A stretch of DNA of 64,000 bases from Tigheibacillus halophilus (GTDB lineage: Bacteria; Bacillota; Bacilli; Bacillales; Amphibacillaceae), in contig NZ_JBHUIZ010000003.1 of the NCBI RefSeq assembly GCF_042683165.1, positions 868,001-932,000 of the forward strand, written 5' to 3'. The first letter of the stretch is position 1, and each line of letters starts with the position of its first letter. A model generated the notes under the pieces. That model was not told the DNA's origin, ran no database searches, and saw nothing but the letters and a program-made list of their open reading frames with translations. Made by a program: the position numbers and the translations under genes. Below are positions 17,487 to 25,820 of the stretch, piece by piece.

Positions 17487-18362
17487 TTCTTCACGCAGCG
17501 GATTTTTATTTTCATCCAGTGTGAAACCTTCCCCGATAACATCATGGACAGTATCGACCGCAACAAAAGCGATCGGATCAATAGAATGAATGATATTTTT
17601 TAGACGGACAATCTCATTCCTGCCAACTACACAGTAAAGAACATCCCGCTTTTCCCCGGTGAAGCTCCCCCGGCCATTGAGAACAGTCACCCCACGATCC
17701 ATATCCTTCATAATCTTGTATGCGATTTCTTCACTTTTTGCGGAAATGATAGTTGCACCTCTCGCAGTATAAGCGCCTTCCTGAATAAAATCAATCACCC
17801 TTGCACCTACGAAAACTGCGACTAACGTATACATTCCTTCTACCAAATCGAGAATTGTCAGGACTGAGGTGGTGATAACAACAAAATCGAATAAAAACAT
17901 TGTTTTACCCATACTCCAGCCGACATACTTATTTACGATTCTGGCGATGATATCTACACCACCTGTCGTGCCGCCATACCGGAATATGATTCCGAGCCCC
18001 GTGCCGATGAACACACCAGCAAACAACGCTACAAGTACCATGTCATGCTCCAAATGGATAACAACAAATGGATAAACTTGAAAAATCCGCAGAAAGACAG
18101 AAACCGCAATAGTTCCAATAATCGTGTAAAAGAATGTGTTTCTTCCAAGATATTTCCACCCTATGAAAAATACGGGAATATTTAAAATGATATTCGTTAC
18201 GGCAGGATCCCATTTGAAGGCGAAAAATAACAGAAGAGTTATTCCGGTAAAGCCACCTTCACTAAGGTTGTTTTGCATATTGAAGTGAACAATACCAAAA
18301 GAAAAAATGGCAGATCCGATCAAGATGAAAAAAATATTTTTAAGTTTTAAACCAAATATCAT
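17484..18362 (-). CDS. ypjC: YitT family membrane protein YpjC
   Basis: 292 residues: about five transmembrane helices in the first 180 residues (YitT domain), containing RYGGTTGGVDIIARIV, then a cytosolic DUF2179 domain (GATIISAKSEEIAYKIMKD onwards). The family is widespread in Firmicutes; transport substrate unknown. The frame extends upstream to 18491, but GAAAGGAG just before ATG 18362 and the start MIFGLKLKN fix the start. Encoded on the minus strand as an island among plus-strand genes. Confidence 0.86.
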   Translation of the reverse strand: MIFGLKLKNIFFILIGSAIFSFGIVHFNMQNNLSEGGFTGITLLLFFAFKWDPAVTNIILNIPVFFIGWKYLGRNTFFYTIIGTIAVSVFLRIFQVYPFVVIHLEHDMVLVALFAGVFIGTGLGIIFRYGGTTGGVDIIARIVNKYVGWSMGKTMFLFDFVVITTSVLTILDLVEGMYTLVAVFVGARVIDFIQEGAYTARGATIISAKSEEIAYKIMKDMDRGVTVLNGRGSFTGEKRDVLYCVVGRNEIVRLKNIIHSIDPIAFVAVDTVHDVIGEGFTLDENKNPLREE

Positions 18363-18611
18363 CAGAATGTCTCCTTTCTTTAAAAATGATTCCCTAATAG
18401 CAAGGTTTATAGTATGTATAATAGCATCACGTTTACATACACTTTTTTCATTATAATGAAATTGAACCAATTTCACAACGGAACCTGCCAAATTTTGGAG
18501 ATTGCTATCTTTTTTTGATTATCCCTCTTCGCAAGTGTGAATAACTTGTCAAATATACTCGTTTTAAGCTAACATGAAAGAAGATATATACTCAAGCAGG
18601 GGTGCGATAAA

Positions 18612-18941
18612 ATGGATACAAACACTTTAACCACCACGCAAGTCCAAGAAAGAGTGGATGCGTACATTTCTCAATTTAAAGAAGGTTATTTTTCACCATT
18701 AGCACTAATGGCACGATTGACAGAAGAAGTTGGTGAACTGGCTCGAGAAGTCAACCACTACTATGGGGAAAAACCGAAGAAAGCATCTGAGAAGCCAAAG
18801 TCGATGGAAGAGGAACTTGGAGATGTTATTTTTGTTCTTACGTGCTTCGCTAATTCACTTGGAATCGATCTCTCTGAGGCTTTTTCTATTTCCATGAATA
18901 AAATTGAAACACGCGATAAAAACCGCTGGACAAAGAAATAA
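18612..18941 (+). CDS. ypjD: MazG-type nucleotide pyrophosphohydrolase YpjD
   Basis: 109 residues. The MazG fold hydrolyses nucleoside triphosphates to monophosphate and pyrophosphate. The metal-binding helices are visible: LTEEVGELAREV (about 36-47, ExxE) and EEELGDVIFVL (about 68-78, ExxD). It precedes dapB and mgsA as in B. subtilis. Starts at ATG 18612 behind AGCAGGGGTG. The true substrate is not known. Confidence 0.9.
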   Translation: MDTNTLTTTQVQERVDAYISQFKEGYFSPLALMARLTEEVGELAREVNHYYGEKPKKASEKPKSMEEELGDVIFVLTCFANSLGIDLSEAFSISMNKIETRDKNRWTKK

Positions 18942-19073
18942 ATGAATCTGAGAAAGAGGCAATTCTTCTGATACTTAAGCATAAAAGGTCTATTTGTCCT
19001 TTCAAACCATTCAATTTATATTCGTGTGAAACATATTAACAACGCAGAACAACATGTAAAATGGAGGTCAATC

Positions 19074-19877
19074 ATGACAACATCAATAATTATCGCCGGT
19101 CCAAGAGGTAAAATGGGCTCCGAGGCAATCAACATGGTTTTAGAAGAAAAAGAATTCAGTTTGGTAGCTTGTCTGGACCATAAATATGCGGGGAAATCTA
19201 TCGCTGATATAGAAGGGCTGCCCGATATAGATGTCCCTATCTATACAGATCCGGAAAGGTGTTTCCAAGAGAAGCAGGCAGATATTTTAATCGATTTGAC
19301 AGTCCCGGGTGTCGGATATGAGCATACAGAAATTGCTTTAAATCATGGAATACGCCCAGTTGTCGGCACTTCCGGGTTTACAAATGAACAAATTGACAGA
19401 CTTTCCGAGGTAGCCAAAGAAACGAAAACCGGCTGTATTATTGCTCCAAACTTTGCTATTGGAGCCGTATTGATGATGCAATTTGCAAAAATGGCTGCAG
19501 CATATTTGCCCGACGTCGAAATCATTGAAAAACATCATGATCAAAAAGTTGATGCACCTTCCGGGACAGCGGTGAAAACAGCTGATATGATCAAAGAAAC
19601 CCGAAAATCCAAGAAACAGGGACACCCTGAAGAAAAAGAAAATATGTCTGGTGCCAGAGGAGCTGAAGATGATGGCATCCATATCCATAGTGTGCGGCTG
19701 CCAGGACTGGTTGCACATCAGGAAGTCATCTTTGGCGGACCAGGACAGATGCTGACCATCACACACGATTCACTCGAACGCAAATCATTTATGTCAGGAA
19801 TTAAACTGGCCATTGAACATGTGAAAAATATGGATGAGCTCGTTTATGGTTTGGAAAAAATCATGATCCAGCAGTAA
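19074..19877 (+). CDS. dapB: 4-hydroxy-tetrahydrodipicolinate reductase
   Basis: Diaminopimelate/lysine pathway reductase, feeding peptidoglycan and dipicolinate supply. The nucleotide-binding GPRGKMGSEAI is at 8-18 and the family signature EKHHDQKVDAPSGTA near 151-165. The frame reaches back to GTG 19026, but GGAGG (19063-19067) sets ATG 19074, giving 267 residues, the standard length. No lysine riboswitch is apparent in the 130 bases upstream. Confidence 0.95.
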   Translation: MTTSIIIAGPRGKMGSEAINMVLEEKEFSLVACLDHKYAGKSIADIEGLPDIDVPIYTDPERCFQEKQADILIDLTVPGVGYEHTEIALNHGIRPVVGTSGFTNEQIDRLSEVAKETKTGCIIAPNFAIGAVLMMQFAKMAAAYLPDVEIIEKHHDQKVDAPSGTAVKTADMIKETRKSKKQGHPEEKENMSGARGAEDDGIHIHSVRLPGLVAHQEVIFGGPGQMLTITHDSLERKSFMSGIKLAIEHVKNMDELVYGLEKIMIQQ

Positions 19878-19902
19878 AAAAGGACGAAAGGGAGTGGGCT
19901 AT

Positions 19903-20322
19903 TTGAATATCGCTTTAATTGCTCATGATAAAAAGAAGCCGGAAATATTAAAATTCGCTACCGCCTACACCCATATTTTGAAAAAACATCAGCTTTTTGC
20001 AACAGGCACAACTGGAAAACAAATTGCGGAAGCATGCGGTTTGTCAGTACATCGTTTCCAATCTGGCCCTTTGGGAGGGGACCAGCAAATCGGAGCTATG
20101 ATCGCAAATAATGACATGGATGTTGTGATTTTTTTTCGCGATCCTTTGACAGCTCAGCCTCATGAGCCGGATGTCAGTGCTTTAATGCGGTTATGTGATG
20201 TTCATTATATTCCGTTGGCAACCAATCTGGCAGCAGCCGAAATTGTGATCAGAGGCATGGAGCGTGGGGATTTCTCATGGAGAAATATCGTCAAACAGCA
20301 GCAAAAGGATAGTAAACAATGA
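19903..20322 (+). CDS. mgsA: Methylglyoxal synthase
   Basis: Converts dihydroxyacetone phosphate to methylglyoxal and phosphate, a glycolytic overflow bypass. The 139-residue protein starts MNIALIAHDKKK and holds TGTTGKQI near 42-49 and GPLGGDQQIGAMI near 60-72 with catalytic Asp and phosphate-binding residues. TTG 19903, eight bases after AAAGGGAG, gives the family N-terminus; the in-frame GTG 19894 lies in that ribosome site. It overlaps bshA by ATGA. In B. subtilis bshB1 intervenes here. Confidence 0.95.
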   Translation: MNIALIAHDKKKPEILKFATAYTHILKKHQLFATGTTGKQIAEACGLSVHRFQSGPLGGDQQIGAMIANNDMDVVIFFRDPLTAQPHEPDVSALMRLCDVHYIPLATNLAAAEIVIRGMERGDFSWRNIVKQQQKDSKQ

Positions 20323-21443
20323 AAAAAATAGGAATTACTTGTTATCCAACTGTCGGTGGGTCAGGAGTGATAGCCACAGAGCTTGGTATGCTTTTAGCGG
20401 AAGCAGGCCATGAGATCCATTTTATTTCATCCAGTCTGCCTTTCAGGCTGGATCGGATTCATCCATCCATTTTTTATCATGAAGTCGAGCTGAGTCATTA
20501 TCCAGTTTTCCAATACCCGCCGTATGATCTGGCGTTGGCGAGTAAGATGGCTGAAGTGATCGACAGGGAAAAACTTGATATCCTGCATGTGCATTATGCC
20601 ATGCCACACGCCATTTGTGCCATTCTCGCAAGAAATATCGCCCAGCATGATGTGAAAATCGTCACTACGCTACACGGTACAGATATTACAGTGCTCGGTA
20701 TAGAGAAAACTTTTGCAAAAATGATCAAATATGGTATTGAGGCTTCTGATGCGGTCACGGCCGTTTCAAAGAGTCTCGTCAATCAGACGCAAGATATGCT
20801 GCAGACCGAAAAAGATATATCTGTTATATATAACTTCGTAAATGAGAAAGAATACCAAAAACGTGAAAATGATGCTTTAAAGCAAAAGTTCCATATTAAA
20901 GAACATGAGCAGGTCATTATTCACATCTCCAATTTCCGGAAAGTGAAACGCATTGATGATGTTATCAAGACATTCGATATAATACAAGAACAGCTTCCGG
21001 TAAAACTGCTGCTTGTTGGGGATGGTCCTGAATACACGGAAATGACCAAGCTTGTACAACAGTTGGGCCTGGAGGATAAGGTATTGTTTTTAGGAAAACA
21101 AAAAAACGTCAGCGAATTGTTGTCAATATCAGATCTAATGCTCCTCATGTCGGAAAAGGAAAGCTTCGGGCTTGTACTGCTGGAAGCGATGGCTTGTGAA
21201 GTGCCCTGTATTGCTACTAATGCGGGCGGCATACCAGAAGTTGTCGAAGATGGAAAAACGGGTTGCATTGTTGACGTAGGTGACACCAAGCAAGCTGCCG
21301 ATTTCGCTTTACGCTTGCTAAGAAACCCTCAGCAGCTGGAATCATTCTCCCTTGCTGCATCTGCCAGAGCAGACCAGTTATTTCATTCCAATGAAATAGT
21401 GCGCCAATATGAAAGGTTGTACGATGATTTGCTCTTAAATTGA
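20319..21443 (+). CDS. bshA: N-acetyl-alpha-D-glucosaminyl L-malate synthase
   Basis: First enzyme of bacillithiol synthesis: a GT4 glycosyltransferase joining UDP-GlcNAc to L-malate. Begins with the GT4 loop CYPTVGGSGVIATELG (about 6-21); the EX7E motif is in EKESFGLVLLEAMACE near 280. 374 residues. It overlaps mgsA by four bases. Bacillithiol also detoxifies methylglyoxal, so the coupling is sensible. The deacetylase bshB1 usually sits just upstream and is absent. Confidence 0.95.
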   Translation: MKKIGITCYPTVGGSGVIATELGMLLAEAGHEIHFISSSLPFRLDRIHPSIFYHEVELSHYPVFQYPPYDLALASKMAEVIDREKLDILHVHYAMPHAICAILARNIAQHDVKIVTTLHGTDITVLGIEKTFAKMIKYGIEASDAVTAVSKSLVNQTQDMLQTEKDISVIYNFVNEKEYQKRENDALKQKFHIKEHEQVIIHISNFRKVKRIDDVIKTFDIIQEQLPVKLLLVGDGPEYTEMTKLVQQLGLEDKVLFLGKQKNVSELLSISDLMLLMSEKESFGLVLLEAMACEVPCIATNAGGIPEVVEDGKTGCIVDVGDTKQAADFALRLLRNPQQLESFSLAASARADQLFHSNEIVRQYERLYDDLLLN

Positions 21444-21463
21444 AATGTTAGTGTGGTGATAAC

Positions 21464-22666
21464 ATGCTCCCTGTAAATTTCTCCCATGCCGTTCCTATTA
21501 TGGAGCGTCTAGAAAGTGACGGACATCGAGCGTATTTCGTGGGTGGGTGTGTACGCGATGTACTGCTCGAACGCACTATAGGTGATATAGACATCGCAAC
21601 GTCTGCGAAACCGGAACAAGTACTGGCTTTGTTTGAAAAAGTTATCCCAGTCGGCATCAAACACGGAACGGTCATTGTGAGATATGATAACGAATCTTAC
21701 GAAGTGACAACATTCCGTGTCGAAGGGAGCTACACAGACAGCCGCCATCCGGATGCTGTATCCTTCATCGATGAGATAGATCTTGATCTCGCCCGAAGAG
21801 ACTTTACCATCAATGCGCTTGCGATGGACAGAACTGGAAATATCATTGATTTGTTTGGTGGAAAAAAGGATCTGCAGAGGCAAAAGATAAGGACGGTTGG
21901 AAATGGCTATGACCGTTTTGCAGAAGATGCACTGCGGATCGTTCGTGCTCTACGTTTTTCAAGCCAACTTGGTTTCTCCATCGAATCAGACACAATGAAA
22001 GCAATCCGTGCCTGCCGGTCACAAATAGACAAAGTGGCAACTGAACGAATAACAAATGAGATGACAAAATTTTTTGCTGGTTCTTCAGTAAAAAATGGTT
22101 TGGTTAATTTGAAAGAGACTGGTATCTATAAATTTTTACCCATTTTCAGCCAGCATCCTACATTGCTTGACATGCTTCCTGAACATATGGAACCGTTAGG
22201 CTCATTTGATGAAGTCATTGCAATGTTTCACTTCCTGAAACCTGATATATCTATTTCCAATTGGGTGAAAGCGTGGAAATGTTCCAATCAAATTAAACAC
22301 CGGGCCGAGAAGCTGGTAAACAGTTTAAAATATTATCAGCATCACGGTGTTGACAGATGGTTTGTTTACCAGATAGATTTTGACGTACACGAAAAGCTAA
22401 TGAAACTTATCAGATTGTTATTCCAAAACAAGCCACTTGATGCATCATGCTTTCAACAACTGTACGAAAGGCTTACTATCCATAGCCGAAAAGATTTGGA
22501 CATTGATGGTAATGACCTGACTGCTTTATTTCCAGAAAGGAAAAAGGGACGATGGATTCACCAATTACTGGAAAAATTGGAAAAAGAAGTTGTGTCAGGA
22601 AAAATAAGGAATGATAAATCATCGCTAAAGGAATGGGCCAAATGCAATCAACAAGAAACAAACTAA
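21464..22666 (+). CDS. cca: CCA tRNA nucleotidyltransferase
   Basis: Adds or repairs the 3'-CCA end of tRNA. Class II nucleotidyltransferase: GGCVRDVLL near 27-35 and GDIDIAT near 39-45 carry the catalytic carboxylates; RRDFTINALAMD near 108-119 and EDALRIVRALRFSSQLGF near 155 are the following family motifs. 400 residues, ATG 21464. Its end overlaps the start of birA, as in B. subtilis. Confidence 0.95.
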   Translation: MLPVNFSHAVPIMERLESDGHRAYFVGGCVRDVLLERTIGDIDIATSAKPEQVLALFEKVIPVGIKHGTVIVRYDNESYEVTTFRVEGSYTDSRHPDAVSFIDEIDLDLARRDFTINALAMDRTGNIIDLFGGKKDLQRQKIRTVGNGYDRFAEDALRIVRALRFSSQLGFSIESDTMKAIRACRSQIDKVATERITNEMTKFFAGSSVKNGLVNLKETGIYKFLPIFSQHPTLLDMLPEHMEPLGSFDEVIAMFHFLKPDISISNWVKAWKCSNQIKHRAEKLVNSLKYYQHHGVDRWFVYQIDFDVHEKLMKLIRLLFQNKPLDASCFQQLYERLTIHSRKDLDIDGNDLTALFPERKKGRWIHQLLEKLEKEVVSGKIRNDKSSLKEWAKCNQQETN

Positions 22667-23631
22667 TTGAATTGCTGGCGAAAAACCAGCATGAATATAT
22701 ATCAGGGCAAGAGCTGTCGGAACAATTACAAGTGTCTCGAAGTGCTGTCTGGAAACATATGAAGCAGCTTGAAAAAGATGGCTACAGGATTGAAGGCGTT
22801 TCAAATAAAGGCTACCGTATACTAACTTTTCCGCAAAAAATCAGCGAAAACACGTTGCAATGGGGTCTGGATACCAAATGGATTGGCAAATCAATCATAC
22901 ATAGACAAATAACTTCGTCAACTCAAGATGTTGCCCACCAGGCTGCGATAGATGGAGCTCCTCACGGTACTGTCATCATTGCTGATGAACAGACAAGCGG
23001 AAAGGGAAGAATGCAAAGACAGTGGTTCTCCGCTGCGAATAAAGGAATTTGGATGAGTATTCTGCTGCGGCCGCAAATACCATTGCAAACCTCTCCACAA
23101 TTGACTTTGCTGTGCGGTACAGTACTTGCGGCTACTTTTGAAAAAGAACTGAACGTGAGACCATTTATCAAATGGCCAAATGATATTTTGATCAATGAAA
23201 AAAAGGTAGCAGGCATCCTTACCGAAATGCAGGCAGAACAAGATCGCATCCAATATGTTGTTGTCGGCATCGGCATTAATGTCAATCAGGAAAAGAAAGA
23301 TTTCCCGGAAGAAATTGCTCAAAAGGCTTCTTCATTAAAAATGGAAACCGGCACTTCTCTAGATTTGCATAAAATGATCCAAGAAATATTGAAACGTTTT
23401 GAAAAAATGTATGACCAATACATGCAAGCCGGATTTGCATTTGTGAAGGCTTTATGGGAAGGCTTCGGCTTCAAAATCGGGAAAGATATCATTGTAAGGA
23501 CGATGAACAACGAACGAAAAACAGCTTTTCTTGGCATCGCCGAAGACGGTGCTTTACTAGTTAAAAATGATCAAGGGGAAAAAGAAAAACTGTATGCGGG
23601 AGAAATCGAGTGGTTTAAAAAGGAGGAGTAA
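22642..23631 (+). CDS. birA: Biotin-protein ligase / biotin operon repressor
   Basis: Bifunctional BirA: a winged-helix DNA-binding domain (about 1-60, SGQELSEQLQVSRSAVWKH) plus the ligase domain that biotinylates acetyl-CoA and pyruvate carboxylases. The biotinyl-AMP loop SGKGRMQRQWFS is near 115-126 and KWPNDIL near 175. An upstream ATG at 22633 directly abuts AAAGGA, so ATG 22642, nine bases after it, is preferred. The gene overlaps the end of cca by about 25 bases. Confidence 0.93.
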   Translation: MQSTRNKLIELLAKNQHEYISGQELSEQLQVSRSAVWKHMKQLEKDGYRIEGVSNKGYRILTFPQKISENTLQWGLDTKWIGKSIIHRQITSSTQDVAHQAAIDGAPHGTVIIADEQTSGKGRMQRQWFSAANKGIWMSILLRPQIPLQTSPQLTLLCGTVLAATFEKELNVRPFIKWPNDILINEKKVAGILTEMQAEQDRIQYVVVGIGINVNQEKKDFPEEIAQKASSLKMETGTSLDLHKMIQEILKRFEKMYDQYMQAGFAFVKALWEGFGFKIGKDIIVRTMNNERKTAFLGIAEDGALLVKNDQGEKEKLYAGEIEWFKKEE

Positions 23632-23634
23632 TGC

Positions 23635-24465
23635 ATGCTTGGTAAATTTGATCTGCTTAAAATGAAAGAAAAGAACAATAAACTGACAATGGTTACAGCT
23701 TATGATTATCCAAGTGCGAAAACTGCAGAAAAAGCAGGAATGGACATGATTTTGGTTGGCGATTCACTTGGGATGGTCGTGCTTGGTTACGATTCCACCG
23801 TCCGTGTTACAGTAGATGACATGTTGCATCACGCAAAAGCAGCGAGGAGGGGCGCACCAAATACCTATTTGATTGTAGACATGCCTTTCATGTCTTATCA
23901 CGTCTCTCTTTCATCATCTTTGGAGAACGCGCGTCGTTTATTTCAAGAAACTGGTTGTCAGGCATTGAAACTAGAAGGTGCATCACCTGAAACACTGGAA
24001 TTAATTTCCAACCTTGAAGTGGCAGGAGTGCCTGTAATTGGACATATCGGTTTGACTCCGCAATCGTTCAATGTTTTGGGGGGATTCAAAGTACAGGGGA
24101 AAGATCAACAAGCTGGTGAAAGGCTGTTAAAGGAAGCCAGGCTATTAGAAGAGAATGGGGCAGCCGCAGTAGTTTTAGAATGTGTTCCGGATGAGTTGGC
24201 TAAAATCATCAGTCGAGCGCTTTCTATTCCGACGATCGGAATCGGAGCCGGAAAACACTGCGATGGACAAGTTTTAGTATATCATGACCTTTTACAATAC
24301 GGTGTTGACAGACTGCCTAAATTCGCTAAAGGCTATGGAGACTTCAACACTACTGCTGTGGACGCTCTAGCATCCTATATTAAGGAAGTAAAAAACAATA
24401 CATTCCCTGACGCTGACCATTCTTTTTTGACCAAAGATAAAGAATCATTACCAAAAATGGGGTAA
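23635..24465 (+). CDS. panB: 3-methyl-2-oxobutanoate hydroxymethyltransferase
   Basis: First committed step to pantothenate: ketopantoate from 2-ketoisovalerate and methylene-tetrahydrofolate. 276 residues; VTAYDYPSAKTAEKAG near 20-35, GDSLGMVVLGYDST near 43-56 (metal site) and IGIGAGKHCDGQVLV near 200 are family motifs. AAAGGAGG overlaps the birA stop. First gene of panBCD. Confidence 0.96.
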   Translation: MLGKFDLLKMKEKNNKLTMVTAYDYPSAKTAEKAGMDMILVGDSLGMVVLGYDSTVRVTVDDMLHHAKAARRGAPNTYLIVDMPFMSYHVSLSSSLENARRLFQETGCQALKLEGASPETLELISNLEVAGVPVIGHIGLTPQSFNVLGGFKVQGKDQQAGERLLKEARLLEENGAAAVVLECVPDELAKIISRALSIPTIGIGAGKHCDGQVLVYHDLLQYGVDRLPKFAKGYGDFNTTAVDALASYIKEVKNNTFPDADHSFLTKDKESLPKMG

Positions 24466-24468
24466 TTC

Positions 24469-25314
24469 ATGATGCAAATTATTCGTACGATCAAAAAAAT
24501 GAAGCAAGCAATCAAAATACATGCCGCAGAACAGATTGGTTTTGTTCCGACAATGGGCTTTTTCCATGAAGGTCATTTGGAGCTTATGCGGCAAGCACAC
24601 AAGGAAAATGACATAACGGTCGTCAGTGTATTTGTCAATCCGATGCAATTTGGGCCGAATGAAGACTTTGAGAGTTATCCAAGGGATGAACAACGGGATA
24701 TCGAGCTCGCTTCAGAAAATGGAGCAGATATTATTTTCATGCCTTCAATAGAGGAAATGTATCCTAGAAGCCCGATCATTTCGATGGATATCCTTGAACG
24801 TACGAATGTTCTTTGCGGAAAGTCTCGCCCTGGACATTTTGCCGGCGTTGTCACTGTTCTAAGTAAATTATTCCATATCATTCAGCCCCAAAAAGTATAT
24901 TTTGGCATGAAGGATGCGCAACAGACCGCGGTGGTTGCTGCTTTGATAGAAGATTTGAATTTCCCAATCGAGTTGGTCGGAGTTCCAACTGTCCGGGAAC
25001 CTTCCGGATTGGCAAAAAGCAGCCGTAATGTTCGCTTATCAGAAAAGGAGAAATCTGAAGCGCCAAGTTTGTATCAAGCATTGCAACTGGGAAGAAAAAT
25101 GGTGCTTGACGGCGAAACAAATCCTGCTATCATTAAAAAAGAGGTCAGCAGCTACATTGCTGAGCAAACGACAGGGGAAATCGATTATACAGAACTTCTC
25201 TCGTATCCTGATTTGCGTCCGGTAACTCCGGCGGATCGTAAGTGGATTCTGGCGGTTGCTGTCCAGTTTTCAAAGGCGCGTCTGATTGACAACCTGATTT
25301 TTGATACTGATTGA
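24469..25314 (+). CDS. panC: Pantoate--beta-alanine ligase (pantothenate synthetase)
   Basis: ATP-dependent ligation of pantoate and beta-alanine. The HIGH-like nucleotide motif is PTMGFFHEGHLELM (about 27-40), and GPNEDFESYPRD near 63 and the KMSKS-like AKSSRNV near 186 follow. ATG 24469 or the adjacent ATG 24472 starts three bases after the panB stop. 281 residues. Confidence 0.96.
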   Translation: MMQIIRTIKKMKQAIKIHAAEQIGFVPTMGFFHEGHLELMRQAHKENDITVVSVFVNPMQFGPNEDFESYPRDEQRDIELASENGADIIFMPSIEEMYPRSPIISMDILERTNVLCGKSRPGHFAGVVTVLSKLFHIIQPQKVYFGMKDAQQTAVVAALIEDLNFPIELVGVPTVREPSGLAKSSRNVRLSEKEKSEAPSLYQALQLGRKMVLDGETNPAIIKKEVSSYIAEQTTGEIDYTELLSYPDLRPVTPADRKWILAVAVQFSKARLIDNLIFDTD

Positions 25315-25335
25315 TAAAGGGGATAACGGAATCCT

Positions 25336-25731
25336 ATGTTTAGGACAATGATGAAAGCGAAAATACATCGAGCTACTGTAACAGAAGCTAATTTGAATTA
25401 TGTAGGAAGTATTACGATTGATGAAGAAATTTTAAAAAAGGTCGATATTTTGCCTCATGAGAAAGTTCAAATCGTCAACAATAATAACGGTGCACGTCTC
25501 GAAACATATGTCATTGCAGGAGAAGGCGGATCAGGTGTGATTTGTTTGAATGGGGCTGCTGCAAGGCTGGTTCAGCCTGGAGATAATGTTATTATCATAG
25601 CCTATGCGATGCTGAGCCAGGAAGAACTGCCTGCGTTTAAACCACGGGTAGCAATCATGGATAGCACCAATAAAATCATTAAACTGATGGAAAAGGAAGC
25701 GCCATTAACTGAATTGCATGAGCTGGTTTAA
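25336..25731 (+). CDS. panD: Aspartate 1-decarboxylase
   Basis: Makes beta-alanine from aspartate; a pyruvoyl enzyme that cleaves itself. The cleavage site is between G24 and S25 in LNYVGSITID, the serine becoming the pyruvoyl group. NNNNGARLETYVI near 48 and ICLNGAAARLVQPGD near 72-86 are hallmark stretches. 131 residues. Last gene of panBCD, followed by a terminator. Confidence 0.96.
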   Translation: MFRTMMKAKIHRATVTEANLNYVGSITIDEEILKKVDILPHEKVQIVNNNNGARLETYVIAGEGGSGVICLNGAAARLVQPGDNVIIIAYAMLSQEELPAFKPRVAIMDSTNKIIKLMEKEAPLTELHELV

Positions 25732-25738
25732 TTGCTCG

Positions 25739-25773
25739 AGACGCTTATCCCATAACGGTAAGTGTCTTTTTTA
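25739..25773 (+). terminator. Terminator after panD
   Basis: An 11-base stem with two G-U type pairs (25739-25749 with 25757-25767) followed by six T residues. Confidence 0.75.
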
Positions 25774-25820
25774 ACAATAATGAAAATACATTTATGAATT
25801 TGCAGTAAGAGGTGGGAAGC

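Noticed and set aside
18942..19073. Possible lysine riboswitch upstream of dapB
   Set aside because: The gap is too short and lacks the conserved core of the L box.
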